Below, in pieces: positions 27,324 to 36,712 of a stretch of DNA of 64,000 nt (within the stretch, counting starts at the first letter, position 1; the number at the start of each line of letters is the position of its first letter). The position numbers and the translations under genes are program-made. Origin of the DNA: Hyphobacterium sp. CCMP332 (GTDB lineage: Bacteria > Bacteroidota > Bacteroidia > Cytophagales > CCMP332); assembly GCA_014323545.1 (NCBI GenBank), contig CP058647.1:1776001-1840000 (forward strand), read 5' to 3'. The notes under the pieces were generated by a model that saw only the letters and a list, made by a program, of their open reading frames with translations, searched no databases and was not told where the DNA came from.

Positions 27324-27920
27324 CTATATAACCCGATTAAGGAGCGCAGGTTCTTTCTGAAGGTCTTCAAAAGTATCGATATCATTTAGTTTGTCAAGGA
27401 TTTTAACTTTCTGACCTTTTATTTTTTCAATGGTTTTCGCGTATACATCCTCCCTGCTCCATGCTATGTTTTCAAAAATATCGGGATTGTTTTCTTTCAT
27501 TCCCAGAAGATAATAGCCACCATCTTCAGATGGACCAATGATAAAATCATTTTCATTTAATTCTTCAAAAGCTTTTTCAAGAATATCATGTCTTAAGGAA
27601 AAGCAATCGCTGCCGATAATTACAGCTTTTTTATAACCTTGTGCAAAAACATATTCAAAGGCATTTCGCATGCATTCACCCAAGTCATCGCCTTTTTGAA
27701 TTTGCGAATTTGCATTAATCCAGGGAATTGAATCTGGAATTTCCGGAGTGTAAAATGGCAATACATCTACATTAAGGTTTTTACTTTCCTGATATGTTTT
27801 TTCAACAAGTATATTATAAATGGCCATTGCTTTTTCATCGCCAATTTTCCGGGCGAGCCTGGTTTTTACTTTAGATATTTCCGGTTTTCGGAGAAAAACA
27901 ATTAATGCGGAATCAGTCAT
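27324..27920 (-). CDS. DUF2064 / TIGR04282-type glycosyltransferase
   Basis: 198 residues from ATG at 27920; a longer reading to 28043 would overlap the upstream gene by over 100 bases and lacks family support. Motifs are LIVFLRKPEISKVKTRLARKIGDEKA, KGDDLGECMRNAFEYVF, IIGSDCFSLRHDILEKAFE and IIGPSEDGGYYLLGM, all typical of DUF2064. The family is named for arsenosugar biosynthesis, but most members, this one included, have no arsenic genes next to them. It overlaps the rhodanese gene by eight bases. Confidence 0.88.
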   Translation of the reverse strand: MTDSALIVFLRKPEISKVKTRLARKIGDEKAMAIYNILVEKTYQESKNLNVDVLPFYTPEIPDSIPWINANSQIQKGDDLGECMRNAFEYVFAQGYKKAVIIGSDCFSLRHDILEKAFEELNENDFIIGPSEDGGYYLLGMKENNPDIFENIAWSREDVYAKTIEKIKGQKVKILDKLNDIDTFEDLQKEPALLNRVI

Positions 27921-28419
27921 AAATTTTTTCTCCGTTTTGTAACCAAATACCCCAGTTTTTGTTAAAAGCATGAACCTTATTAGTGCTGTCGCCTTGATTA
28001 TTGACAACAGGGAAGCCTTTGTTTTTCCATTCGAAAATCCCACCTCTGAGGTTTTTTACATTTTGGAAACCCATCTTTTCCAGTTTTTCACCAATTTTTT
28101 CACTCCTATAGCCCACAGAACAATAAACGATCACTTCTTTGTCCTTATCCATGTCCATAATGGCGCTCTTTCTGAAATTATCATAACCAACGTATTTTGC
28201 ACCTTGAATGTGGCTGACTTCAAATTCATTTTTTTCGCGGGCGTCGAGAATAATCAGATCCTCCTTGTCTATTTTCTTGCTCAGCACTTCAACATCAATT
28301 TGCTCAACTGAATTTGAAAGCAATGTATTCAGCATTATATTAAAAGATTCATCTTTTACCTGGGCGCAAGAATGATGAATAAGAAAAAGAAATAATAATA
28401 AGGTCTTAAAAAATCTCAT
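27913..28419 (-). CDS. Secreted rhodanese-like domain protein
   Basis: 168 residues. A signal peptide (LLLFLFLIHHSCAQ) with a possible lipobox-like cysteine at residue 18 precedes a rhodanese domain: EDLIILDAREKNEFEVSHIQGAKYVGYDNF, then the active-site loop VIVYCSVGYRSEKIGEKL with the catalytic cysteine, then NLRGGIFEWKNKGFPVVN. It probably acts in the periplasm on sulfur compounds. It leads a small transcript with the DUF2064 enzyme and a lipoprotein. Its start lies only 12 bases from the divergent VOC gene. Confidence 0.88.
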   Translation of the reverse strand: MRFFKTLLLFLFLIHHSCAQVKDESFNIMLNTLLSNSVEQIDVEVLSKKIDKEDLIILDAREKNEFEVSHIQGAKYVGYDNFRKSAIMDMDKDKEVIVYCSVGYRSEKIGEKLEKMGFQNVKNLRGGIFEWKNKGFPVVNNQGDSTNKVHAFNKNWGIWLQNGEKIYD

Positions 28420-28431
28420 AATTTAGCTCTA

Positions 28432-29118
28432 ATGCAAAATGGACAAAATTACACTTTCAAAACTATAACATTAAAAACGGCTCATTTGTCTGAGCAATAT
28501 CATTTTTATGCAGAACAGTTGGGATTCGAATGTATTTCCAAAAATCCTGAAAGATTTGAGATAAAATGCGGTAAGAGCCATTTAATATTTGAAGATTGGA
28601 ATGAGAACTGTAATTATCACTTTGCTTTCAATATTCCTGAAAACCAGGTATTGGATTCGGCCAATTGGATCAGAAGGTATGTGGATATAATTGCATTTGA
28701 AGAAAAAGAAATCGTTGATTTCCCAAATTGGAATGCCCATTCGGTCTATTTTAAAGATCCGTCGGGAAACATACTCGAATTTATTGCAAGGCACAACCTT
28801 AAAAACCAAAGCAAAGAAAAATTTGATGCACAAAGTATATTAGAAATTAGCGAGATAGGCATTGCAACGGAAAATATTTCAAAAATGTACAGCAAATTAA
28901 AAGACGAACTCAGTTTTAATTTGTATTGGGGAGACATGGAAAAATTTGCGGCAATAGGGCATGAAAAATGTCTTTTTATTACAGTTCCTTTAGACCGGCC
29001 CTGGTTTCCTTGCGATGATGTACTAAGTAAAAAATGGCCGATTGAGCTTGAAATTTCTAAGGGAGAATCAGTAAAAACACTTAGAAAAGTAAATTCTGAC
29101 TATTTATTCTTCAAATAG
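28432..29118 (+). CDS. VOC (glyoxalase/bleomycin-resistance) superfamily protein
   Basis: 228 residues. The N-terminal half is a clear VOC module: TFKTITLKTAHLSEQYHFYAEQLGFECISKN, then HFAFNIPENQV and VYFKDPSGNILEFIARHNL with metal-ligand-like H and E. The second half (ISEIGIATENISKMYSKLKDEL ...) looks like another half-module, giving the paired arrangement of two-domain glyoxalases. The substrate is unknown. It is a single gene, divergent from the rhodanese. Confidence 0.82.
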   Translation: MQNGQNYTFKTITLKTAHLSEQYHFYAEQLGFECISKNPERFEIKCGKSHLIFEDWNENCNYHFAFNIPENQVLDSANWIRRYVDIIAFEEKEIVDFPNWNAHSVYFKDPSGNILEFIARHNLKNQSKEKFDAQSILEISEIGIATENISKMYSKLKDELSFNLYWGDMEKFAAIGHEKCLFITVPLDRPWFPCDDVLSKKWPIELEISKGESVKTLRKVNSDYLFFK

Positions 29119-29255
29119 TCATATTTAAATAAGAAAATGACTTACTTTGACTTTGATTTGATTATGTTTATATTGTGTGCTAGAGTGCAGATACCTGAAT
29201 TCTGTAAATGGCTTTAAAGGAAAATTGAAACGAACTACTTATTAATTACTACGGT

Positions 29256-30107
29256 ATGATGGCTAAGATTAAAAATCTAATTCTGATGACTCTGGTTATG
29301 GGTCTCTCTTCGAATTTAGTATACGGACAAGCATCAAGAATTCTGACAAACCGTTCAGGAAATGAAATGCTTGACTCGTGGTTGGATAATGGCAAATATG
29401 TTGCCCTGGGAATTCTGGCCATAGCGGCTGCTTTATTTCTATTCACTATAGTAGAAAAAGTTATAAAAAGCGAACCCAAAGAAAAATATGACTATATCAA
29501 TAATTCACAAAAGAGGTTGTACATGTGGACAGCAGATTTAATAGTTCTGGCCTTTTGTGTTTATATGACCGCTACTGTATTAGGCGGTAAATTTATCTGG
29601 GTTTATTACACAGCGCAGGTAGGTGTTGCAGTGATCTTCTCAGGGATGTTGATCTTCGCCCTAAAGTTTACCTTCCAGTTTTACTACCCTACTATGGTGG
29701 AAAAGAGACTAAAAAAACTGAGATATCAACCTCGCTATGACAGCAACGGACATGAAATGACATTACTTTCAGAAGATGAAGAAGATGATTATCTCGACGA
29801 AGGTATGCAGGCTGAAGAGAATGCATTTTCAGTAGACTACGACGTTTGGATCAGCAAAGCATCTGGTGAGGTGAAAATTGAAAAATACGACGGTTATCTT
29901 CATTCGGAAAAATGCCCGAGTTGTGGCTACCAAACTTATCAGCTAGTAAAAGAAGAATTGGTTAAAAAGCCAACGGCTTCAAGAGAAGGAAAAGCATACA
30001 AATATTACAGCTGCTCTTACTGCGGCCATAAAGGAAAAAGAGCTCATCGCATTCATCCGACACATACAAAATCGAGAACGAAGATGTCGGAAGACAGCAG
30101 CCAATAA
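29256..30107 (+). CDS. Membrane protein with C-terminal zinc ribbon
   Basis: 283 residues from ATG at 29256 (a second ATG follows directly). There is a signal peptide ending VYGQA, then three hydrophobic segments at about 48-66, 93-111 and 117-138, an acidic linker (SEDEEDDYLDE), and a C-terminal zinc ribbon with C220-x2-C223 and C253-x2-C256 and a basic, His-rich end (KRAHRIHPTHTKSRTK). The tail looks able to bind metal or nucleic acid. It resembles uncharacterised Bacteroidota membrane proteins; no function is known to me. A strong terminator follows. The 137-base gap upstream shows no clear promoter. Confidence 0.75.
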   Translation: MMAKIKNLILMTLVMGLSSNLVYGQASRILTNRSGNEMLDSWLDNGKYVALGILAIAAALFLFTIVEKVIKSEPKEKYDYINNSQKRLYMWTADLIVLAFCVYMTATVLGGKFIWVYYTAQVGVAVIFSGMLIFALKFTFQFYYPTMVEKRLKKLRYQPRYDSNGHEMTLLSEDEEDDYLDEGMQAEENAFSVDYDVWISKASGEVKIEKYDGYLHSEKCPSCGYQTYQLVKEELVKKPTASREGKAYKYYSCSYCGHKGKRAHRIHPTHTKSRTKMSEDSSQ

Positions 30108-30111
30108 TATC

Positions 30112-30137
30112 AAGGGCCTCGAAAGAGGCCTTTTTTT
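30112..30137 (+). terminator. Rho-independent terminator after the zinc-ribbon membrane protein gene
   Basis: A stem GGCCTC (30115-30120), loop GAAA and GAGGCC (30125-30130), extended by A-A-G/T-T-T pairs, is followed by seven T. The T run reaches the stop codon of the convergent aldehyde dehydrogenase. In the other direction the hairpin is not followed by T, so it works mainly for the plus strand. Confidence 0.85.
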
Positions 30138-31581
30138 ATAACTTAATACAAATATTCTTAGCCTCGGTAAAAAACCGAAGTGCTTCAAAGCCACCTTCAC
30201 GTCCAACACCAGAATTTTTCATTCCACCAAAAGGGGTTCTCAAGTCCCTCAAAAGCCAGGTATTAATCCAGATTACACCACTTTGTACAGCATGGGCCAC
30301 CCTGTGTGCTTTATCCAGATTGCTTGTCCAAATACTGGCTGCGAGGCCGTATTCTGTGATATTGGCATATGAAATTACTTCATCTTCGCTTTCAAATGGA
30401 GTAATTGTAATTACCGGTCCGAATATTTCTTCCAGATTGGTGCGGCATGCAACCGGAAGGTTCTCAATAATGGTTGGTTCAATAAAATAACCATTTTCAC
30501 ATCGACCTGGGAGTTTTATTTGTTTACCACCACAAAGAATTTTTCCACCCTCTTTTTGTGCCAAATCTATATATGAAAGAATTTTCTCCATATGACCTTT
30601 TGAAACGATTGCGCCGATTTGCACATCCTCTTCCTGGGGATCTCCAATTCGCAAAGCTTTTGTTTTTTTGATCAATTCTGTTTTGAATTTCTCGTAAATG
30701 CCCTTCTGAATAAATACCCTTGATCCGCAAAGGCAAATTTGTCCCTGATTGGCAAATGAAGAAAGCATGCTTGTAGAAAGAGCTTTGTCAAAGTCACAAT
30801 CCTCAAATATGATATTTGGATTTTTACCTCCTAATTCAAGCGATAATTTTTTAAACATCGGCGCAGCCGTTTTTGCTATTTGCTCACCGGTTTTTGTGCC
30901 TCCTGTAAATGAAATGGCTTTTATACCCTTATGCTCTGACAGGGCCTGTCCTACTTTTGGGCCCAGACCGTAAATTATATTTAACACTCCGGGAGGAAGC
31001 CCTGCTTTTATACAAATATCAGAAAGCAAAAAGGCCGTCATCGGTGTGATTTCTGAAGGTTTGGCGATAACACAATTACCACTTGCCAATGCAGGTGCTA
31101 TTTTCCATGTAAATAGATAGAGCGGCAAATTCCATGGAGAAATACAGGCAACTACACCCAGGGGTCTTCTGAGGGTATAATTGACTGCAGGCTGCTCTTC
31201 CATATAATGAGATAAGGAAGAATCGTGCAAAATGGCCGTGGCAAAAAAATGAAAATTGCTGCTGGCTCTTGGTATATCAACTCTTTTTGCAAGATTTATT
31301 GGCTTGCCATTATCAATGGATTCTGCCACGGCAAGACCTTCCAGGTTTTCATCGATTAGCCTTGAAATATTAAGTAGTATTTCTGAACGATCTTTAATGG
31401 ATGTTTGGCTCCATTTGGGAAACGCTTTTTCTGCCGCCTGATAGGCAAGCTCTACATCTTCTGAGTCAGAATCGGGAATTTGAGCATAAACGGTCCCAGT
31501 AGCCGGGTCAACATTGTCGAGGTAGTTTTGGCTTTTGGGCGCTACTAATTTTCCACCAATATAATTGTATAACTTTTCCAT
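30136..31581 (-). CDS. Aldehyde dehydrogenase, ALDH8 / 2-aminomuconic-semialdehyde dehydrogenase type
   Basis: 481 residues of NAD(P)-dependent aldehyde dehydrogenase. Diagnostic parts are ISPWNLPLYLFTWKIAPALASGNCVIAKPSE, the glycine motif SFTGGTKTGEQI, the catalytic Glu in LSLELGGKNPNIIFED and the catalytic Cys in FANQGQICLCGSRVFIQK. The wording throughout (AESIDNGKPINLAKRVDIPRA and others) is close to animal ALDH8A1 and bacterial aminomuconate semialdehyde dehydrogenases of tryptophan/kynurenine breakdown. No other gene of that route is in the window, so the substrate remains open. It is a single gene. Confidence 0.92.
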   Translation of the reverse strand: MEKLYNYIGGKLVAPKSQNYLDNVDPATGTVYAQIPDSDSEDVELAYQAAEKAFPKWSQTSIKDRSEILLNISRLIDENLEGLAVAESIDNGKPINLAKRVDIPRASSNFHFFATAILHDSSLSHYMEEQPAVNYTLRRPLGVVACISPWNLPLYLFTWKIAPALASGNCVIAKPSEITPMTAFLLSDICIKAGLPPGVLNIIYGLGPKVGQALSEHKGIKAISFTGGTKTGEQIAKTAAPMFKKLSLELGGKNPNIIFEDCDFDKALSTSMLSSFANQGQICLCGSRVFIQKGIYEKFKTELIKKTKALRIGDPQEEDVQIGAIVSKGHMEKILSYIDLAQKEGGKILCGGKQIKLPGRCENGYFIEPTIIENLPVACRTNLEEIFGPVITITPFESEDEVISYANITEYGLAASIWTSNLDKAHRVAHAVQSGVIWINTWLLRDLRTPFGGMKNSGVGREGGFEALRFFTEAKNICIKL

Positions 31582-31618
31582 TAAACCCTGTTTAGCGGTT
31601 TAAATTACAAAAAGCATT

Positions 31619-32836
31619 TTAATCAAAATCGGTTGTCAATTTGAATCGCAGAATTCTCCCGTTACCGGCATCTGCCACAAAGAGAATTTTATCAATATAA
31701 GCGACAGCCGTGGGTCGGTTAAATTCTGATAAACCCGAACCGGAGCCGCCAAAAGAAACATTTATGTTTTTATTTGAAGATGATCCCGGCGGAGCCTGTA
31801 CTCCTTCAAGACCGGTCAGGGTAAAAAGATATACAGAGTCCTTAATGGCATCCGGAATGATAAGATAATTGGTGCCGTCGCCGGTTATTACAGGGCGTTT
31901 TGGATTTGCAAAACGGTCAGGAGTGTATAAAAAACCATCAGCCCTGCTGGTATCTCCAACCGGTAAATTTAAGCCTATGTATCCCAACTCGTTTTCAGTG
32001 GCTATAAAATCAATAATCTGAGTTTTAAGAACGGTATTCGGATCATTGGAGCTAAAAATAAAATCATAATTCTGCACCTCTTGAATTCTTTGAGGGGGTT
32101 GATTAGAATTGGTTATTCCGAAAGGTTTTTTGAAAAAATCCGATCGATTACCAGAAACCGTGGTCGATACATTGATTCCGGAAACAAAACGATCATCGCG
32201 ATTGAATATTAGAACGGCATCATCAGGACCACCGAATTGATTTAAATCGTTAATTGGGCCATTTCTTGTGACATAATACTCCCCATTGGCCATTATGGTG
32301 ATATCGTTAAATTTAACCTGCTCCAGGAGGTCTTTGCCTTTTCCAAGACTTGAAGTCAAATAAAAAGGGTGTACGATCACTTTTTCTATAACTGCGTCCT
32401 CTAAGCCTTCATAAGACACGTCCTGATTGGGATTGGTATTTAGCTTATATATAGCGTCAAGCCTGTAATCAACATCGGACACAGTGGTATCCTTAATACC
32501 CAAAACAAATAGTGTTAAATCCCTACCCTGAGCTATGGCTTTGGCGCCCGGAATCACTCTTCTTCCAACTTCAACCAAACTGAAATCATAGGCAATGACT
32601 TCTGAACTCGAAGAATCCACCACGTAAATAAGTTGATCAAAGCCTGCAATAATATCGGTTGGATTGCCAAATCCTTCAATAGTCGGCAAGATGGGCACAT
32701 AGGCCACGGGGCGGATTTGAAAATCGGGCTCCCCGAGAAAATCGAGACCTGTCTTTTTACCAAAAAAGTCCTGGCATGCGCTAATCCCCAGTCCAATGGT
32801 CAATAGTAAGATAATATTGATCCAGTTATTCTTCAT
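31619..32836 (-). CDS. NHL-type beta-propeller lipoprotein
   Basis: 405 residues. The signal peptide LLLTIGLGISAC ends in a lipobox. The mature part has propeller-like repeats such as GFGNPTDIIAGFDQLIYVVDSSSSEVIAYDF and the C-terminal FNRPTAVAYIDKILFVADAGNGRILRFKL, the NHL pattern. Middle sections are strongly beta. It is the last gene of the surface locus and overlaps the PorV/Q-like gene by 11 bases. It could cap or recruit partners at the outer membrane; no enzyme site is evident. Confidence 0.8.
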   Translation of the reverse strand: MKNNWINIILLLTIGLGISACQDFFGKKTGLDFLGEPDFQIRPVAYVPILPTIEGFGNPTDIIAGFDQLIYVVDSSSSEVIAYDFSLVEVGRRVIPGAKAIAQGRDLTLFVLGIKDTTVSDVDYRLDAIYKLNTNPNQDVSYEGLEDAVIEKVIVHPFYLTSSLGKGKDLLEQVKFNDITIMANGEYYVTRNGPINDLNQFGGPDDAVLIFNRDDRFVSGINVSTTVSGNRSDFFKKPFGITNSNQPPQRIQEVQNYDFIFSSNDPNTVLKTQIIDFIATENELGYIGLNLPVGDTSRADGFLYTPDRFANPKRPVITGDGTNYLIIPDAIKDSVYLFTLTGLEGVQAPPGSSSNKNINVSFGGSGSGLSEFNRPTAVAYIDKILFVADAGNGRILRFKLTTDFD

Positions 32837-33836
32837 CTCTTCCGGTATTATTTAAAGTAAAGCTTATTCCTGCGGAGTGTTGTATACCAAGAAAATTTGT
32901 AGGATTTATTGCATAATCGATTCGCAAGGGGTGTTTTCCTATTCTTGTTTTAAGGCCTGCTCCGAAACTCGGTAAAGTTTGGCCCAATACATTAAGTTTA
33001 TAACCACCTCGCAAAAACAAAAACTCCCTGTACATGTATTCCAGCCCCAGACGAATATTTTCTGCATTATCATTGGGGTGGTTAAGTTGTATTCCGGTAA
33101 TAAGAACATGATCTCCCTTTTCTAAGGGCCGCATGCTCATTCCCAGTTTAAACACCGTTGCCGGAGAATTACTGCTGAGGTCATAATTGCTTCTGTTAAA
33201 ATCCAACTCAAGAAAATCACCGGATAAACTGCTGTTTGTTCCGAAATTTTGTAGTAAAATGGCAAACTGCAGGGCTTTAAAATCTGTGCGATAGAGAAAA
33301 CCCAGATCTATGGCTGCGCTGTGATCTATGTATTCTGCAAGCCTTTCCTGAATGTATTTTATTTGAATTCCAAAACTGAATTTATCGGACAACGTTTTTC
33401 CATATGCCGCACCTGCAGCAATACTGCTTGCGTAAAAATACTCTCCCGTACCACCGGGTTGAAACTCGGTTCTTCTTTCCATTTTTTCGGAAGTCTGTGC
33501 GGTCACTTGCATTCCCCAGGCACCGCCGTTTTCGGTTGGTAGAATTGCACTGAAATAACTTTGATTTAAACCTTGTATGATAAATTGATTGGAGCTTGCA
33601 AGGCTAAGATTTTTAACATCAGTCATTGAAGCCGGATTGGTATAGAGCGAGTAAGCATCCCCTTCAATGCCAACATGAAAACCTCCCATGGCTATAGAGC
33701 GGGGACTCATGTTATTTTTCAAAAATGTGAGTGAAGATATGCCCGTTCTTTGGCCACCCAAATTAGGAATAAGCTGCGCTTGTAACTCAGCAACAGCGAC
33801 AATTGATATAAGCGATATGATGAATAACTTTCTCAT
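32826..33836 (-). CDS. PorV/PorQ-family outer-membrane beta-barrel protein
   Basis: 336 residues. After the signal peptide (ending AELQAQ) comes GQRTGISSLTFLKNNMSPRSIAMGGFHVGIEGDAYSLYTNPASM, the hallmark of the PorV/PorQ (UPF0164-like) barrels, followed by alternating strands and a C-terminal SAGISFTLNN strand. PorV carries T9SS cargo from the SprA translocon to the attachment complex; this is a paralogue or a relative, since the genuine porV usually lies next to porU. Its ATG shares one base with the stop of the TonB receptor gene (TAATG), which strongly suggests a functional pair. Confidence 0.87.
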   Translation of the reverse strand: MRKLFIISLISIVAVAELQAQLIPNLGGQRTGISSLTFLKNNMSPRSIAMGGFHVGIEGDAYSLYTNPASMTDVKNLSLASSNQFIIQGLNQSYFSAILPTENGGAWGMQVTAQTSEKMERRTEFQPGGTGEYFYASSIAAGAAYGKTLSDKFSFGIQIKYIQERLAEYIDHSAAIDLGFLYRTDFKALQFAILLQNFGTNSSLSGDFLELDFNRSNYDLSSNSPATVFKLGMSMRPLEKGDHVLITGIQLNHPNDNAENIRLGLEYMYREFLFLRGGYKLNVLGQTLPSFGAGLKTRIGKHPLRIDYAINPTNFLGIQHSAGISFTLNNTGRDEE

Positions 33837-36712
33837 TAAAAATTAAAGCTTAAACCTGCAAGTATCTGTCTTGGTTGTCTCCACCTGGCCGGATTAAATG
33901 GCGGTTGTGAATTGTTTTCAGGATCCGGATATAATGGATCTCTGTCACTTATTGGAAGCGGATCTCCAAATTCATAGGCCCTTCCTGTTACCGGGTTGAT
34001 AATTTGAGAGTTAAGGTTATTTAATAGATTCTTTACTTCAAAACTAAGCGAGACTGAACTCCTGGCAGAAATTGGAAAATCTCTTGAAATTCTCAAATCG
34101 AGCCAAAACCAATTTTCACCTACTTCTTCAAATGGAGCATCAACTACTCTCTCGTATTGAGGCCTTCCATTTGGTGCTACACCGGTTTGTACATAAGGGG
34201 TGTAGCGAAGACCTGATTTCCAGTTGGCGCTTAAATAAACTTTGAAATTGTTAAAATTGACTTTGCCGATTCTAAAGGTGGTATCGGGTTTGAAAAGAAT
34301 TCCCGCTTTAAACTCAAAGGGTCTGTCCCAGGCGAGATAGTTTTCTTCCGTTGCATTGACAAAACCCTGAGTATTGATTTGTAACTCTGATTCTGCCGCT
34401 GTATTGGATTTCCCTGTAGCAATTTGATAAGCAAATGAAGCATTGGTCCTGAACCATTTTCCAATTCGTTGATTATAGCCCAGTTCTACACCTCTGATTC
34501 GGGCATAGTCCTGATTTATATAGAATTGCTTTTCCACAAATTGACCGGTTTGATCCCGAACCTGAATTCTTCTTGACACAATATAGTCAAATCGATCATT
34601 GTAAAATGCCGTTACGGTGAAGGCTAAATCCCTTGTAATTTGTGTTTTTAAACCCAGTTCATAAGACACCGATACCTCGGGATCGATATCGGGGTTTCCG
34701 AGATTGGAAAGAAAACTTCTATTTTGATATACTTTATCCAGTCCCTGATATATAAACCGAGGATGCGCCAAACGCATGGAATGCCCATAATTGAAATAAA
34801 GTACATTGTTTTCTGTAATAGGGAAGGAGACATTGAGTTTTGGCAACAAACGCGCTTTCCACCTTAATCCGGCCACCTGAACTGTTTTGTCTTTATAGTC
34901 CTGCCTGATTTGATCCAGTACAGGGGATTCCGGGTCATCCACTACATCATCGACAAATTTGCCCGGTGCCCAATATTTAAATAGTACCCCAAAGGTGGCA
35001 ATCAGGCCTTTGTATTTAATCTGATCCTCCGCAAAAATCCCACCTTCCTGTGGTTTTACTGCCCAAACATCACTTGTAGAACCTATAGAAATTAGTGGTG
35101 TAGTAAGTGTGTCATTGACTTTTATTGGGGCTCCTACCCAAGGGTCTTCAACATCAATCCACTGGTATTCCTGTAATTTATGTTCGATGCCAAAAGTGTA
35201 AAAATGAGTATTGTTTTTGGAGATGTATTTGAATTTGGTTTTAAAGGTGTATTCCTGAACATAATGATCGTGCCAGAGGCTGGCAATTCCATTGTTATTG
35301 GCTAATCCCGGACCAGGAAGTACAAATACAATACTATCGGCCGGGTTGAAGAGATTAATAGGGTCTGAAACAATGCTTTCAGCATCCAGAATTCCTGAGA
35401 CTGTTTCTTCCCTGAATGGCCTTCCATTGGCATCGGCTCTAAGATTGACAAATAATCGTCCAACAGAAGTTTCTACCCTCAATCGTTCCTTAAAAACATG
35501 AGAGAAGTTAAGCGCTGTTAAATTCGATCGGTGTGTATAGGTATTTGCATTGTCTAAATCTCGACTGAAGAAATACTGAAACCCCGGTGTGATGATGGCA
35601 TCATTTCCCACTATTTGTAAGGACCTGGTACTTTGATTGACATTAATGCTGTGTTGATTTGTAATGGTGAGTTTTGTGTTGTTCTGTATTTTGTAACTTA
35701 GTTTTAAAGTATGCGACCATTTGTTCGCCTGTCGCGGTGCCCAAAATGTTTGATTTGTAGCAGATCGATTAAATAATCTATTGGAGCCCTCAACCAAGCC
35801 ACTACTGTTATTCTGAAAGAGCGAGCTGTTCAATTGATCGGCTGTAGGGCCAAAATAATTATCAGTAATAAACATATTGGCGCTGGTAAAAAATGTAGCT
35901 TTTCCTGAAGTGAATGGAATTGGCCCGCTAAGCCCCAAATCCACGATATCGGTGTTCCATTGTGTGGTATCATTAAAACCCAGATTATCCCTTTGCCAGG
36001 ATCCGGTCACAGAATATTTTTTGCCCCCTTCTCGAATTCTGGTCAAGATCACTCCTGAAGTAGAGCCTCCAAATTCTGCATTTCCTCCACCGGTTATCAA
36101 TTCTACGTCCTTAATCGAGGAACTGGCCACTTCCACTCCAAAACCAGTACCCGAAAGAGGATCCGATGCAGATATACCCTCGACAACGTATGACGTTTCA
36201 TAGACTCTGCCCCCGCGAATCTGAATACCATCGGGAGTTTCGGTAACACCCGCCTGCATGGCAACTACATCCTGAACATTTCTGACGTTCATTTCCTGAA
36301 TCTCCGTGGCAGAAATCTTCACTTGCGATTTTCCGGACTCCAGATCAACCAAATTTTTGTCACCCACTACAACTACCGTTTCTAAAGTTGTACCCAACTC
36401 TTCCAGTTTTACATTGAGTGTAGTCGTTTGCCCTTTTTTGATTCTTATTCCGTTGAACTGCTTCTCATTGTAACCCAAATAAGTTACACGTATGGTATAA
36501 TCACCGGGTTTGAGCTGATCAATGGTGTATTCCCCGTTGAAATCAGCTGCGGCCCCTTGGTAAGTTCCAACCACAAAGACATTGGCGCCAATAAGTGCTT
36601 CGCCGCTGCCGGAATCAATGATCTTGCCTTTCAATTTCCCCTGAGAAAAAGCAGAGACGCTCATAATTAGGAGTAGGATTGATATATAAAATCTACCAGT
36701 CAAATTCTTCAT
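33836..36712 (-). CDS. TonB-dependent receptor with N-terminal carboxypeptidase-regulatory-like domain
   Basis: 958 residues. It has a signal peptide to about residue 23, a CarboxypepD_reg-like domain (residues about 24-105, GKIIDSGSGEALIGANVFVVGTYQGA), then the plug (QDVVAMQAGVTETPDGIQIRGGRVYETSYVVEG ... VELITGGGNAEFGGSTSGVI) and a 22-strand barrel ending RQILAGLSFNF with the terminal aromatic. It moves or gates a substrate through the outer membrane using TonB energy. No SusD-type lipoprotein is encoded beside it; instead it is flanked by an FN3 lipoprotein (20-base overlap) and a PorV/Q barrel (one-base overlap). The substrate is unknown. Confidence 0.93.
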   Translation of the reverse strand: MKNLTGRFYISILLLIMSVSAFSQGKLKGKIIDSGSGEALIGANVFVVGTYQGAAADFNGEYTIDQLKPGDYTIRVTYLGYNEKQFNGIRIKKGQTTTLNVKLEELGTTLETVVVVGDKNLVDLESGKSQVKISATEIQEMNVRNVQDVVAMQAGVTETPDGIQIRGGRVYETSYVVEGISASDPLSGTGFGVEVASSSIKDVELITGGGNAEFGGSTSGVILTRIREGGKKYSVTGSWQRDNLGFNDTTQWNTDIVDLGLSGPIPFTSGKATFFTSANMFITDNYFGPTADQLNSSLFQNNSSGLVEGSNRLFNRSATNQTFWAPRQANKWSHTLKLSYKIQNNTKLTITNQHSINVNQSTRSLQIVGNDAIITPGFQYFFSRDLDNANTYTHRSNLTALNFSHVFKERLRVETSVGRLFVNLRADANGRPFREETVSGILDAESIVSDPINLFNPADSIVFVLPGPGLANNNGIASLWHDHYVQEYTFKTKFKYISKNNTHFYTFGIEHKLQEYQWIDVEDPWVGAPIKVNDTLTTPLISIGSTSDVWAVKPQEGGIFAEDQIKYKGLIATFGVLFKYWAPGKFVDDVVDDPESPVLDQIRQDYKDKTVQVAGLRWKARLLPKLNVSFPITENNVLYFNYGHSMRLAHPRFIYQGLDKVYQNRSFLSNLGNPDIDPEVSVSYELGLKTQITRDLAFTVTAFYNDRFDYIVSRRIQVRDQTGQFVEKQFYINQDYARIRGVELGYNQRIGKWFRTNASFAYQIATGKSNTAAESELQINTQGFVNATEENYLAWDRPFEFKAGILFKPDTTFRIGKVNFNNFKVYLSANWKSGLRYTPYVQTGVAPNGRPQYERVVDAPFEEVGENWFWLDLRISRDFPISARSSVSLSFEVKNLLNNLNSQIINPVTGRAYEFGDPLPISDRDPLYPDPENNSQPPFNPARWRQPRQILAGLSFNF

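Noticed and set aside
29119-29255. Possible promoter TACTTTG before the zinc-ribbon membrane protein
   Set aside because: Spacing inside the box is wrong by one base and it is over 100 bases from the gene.
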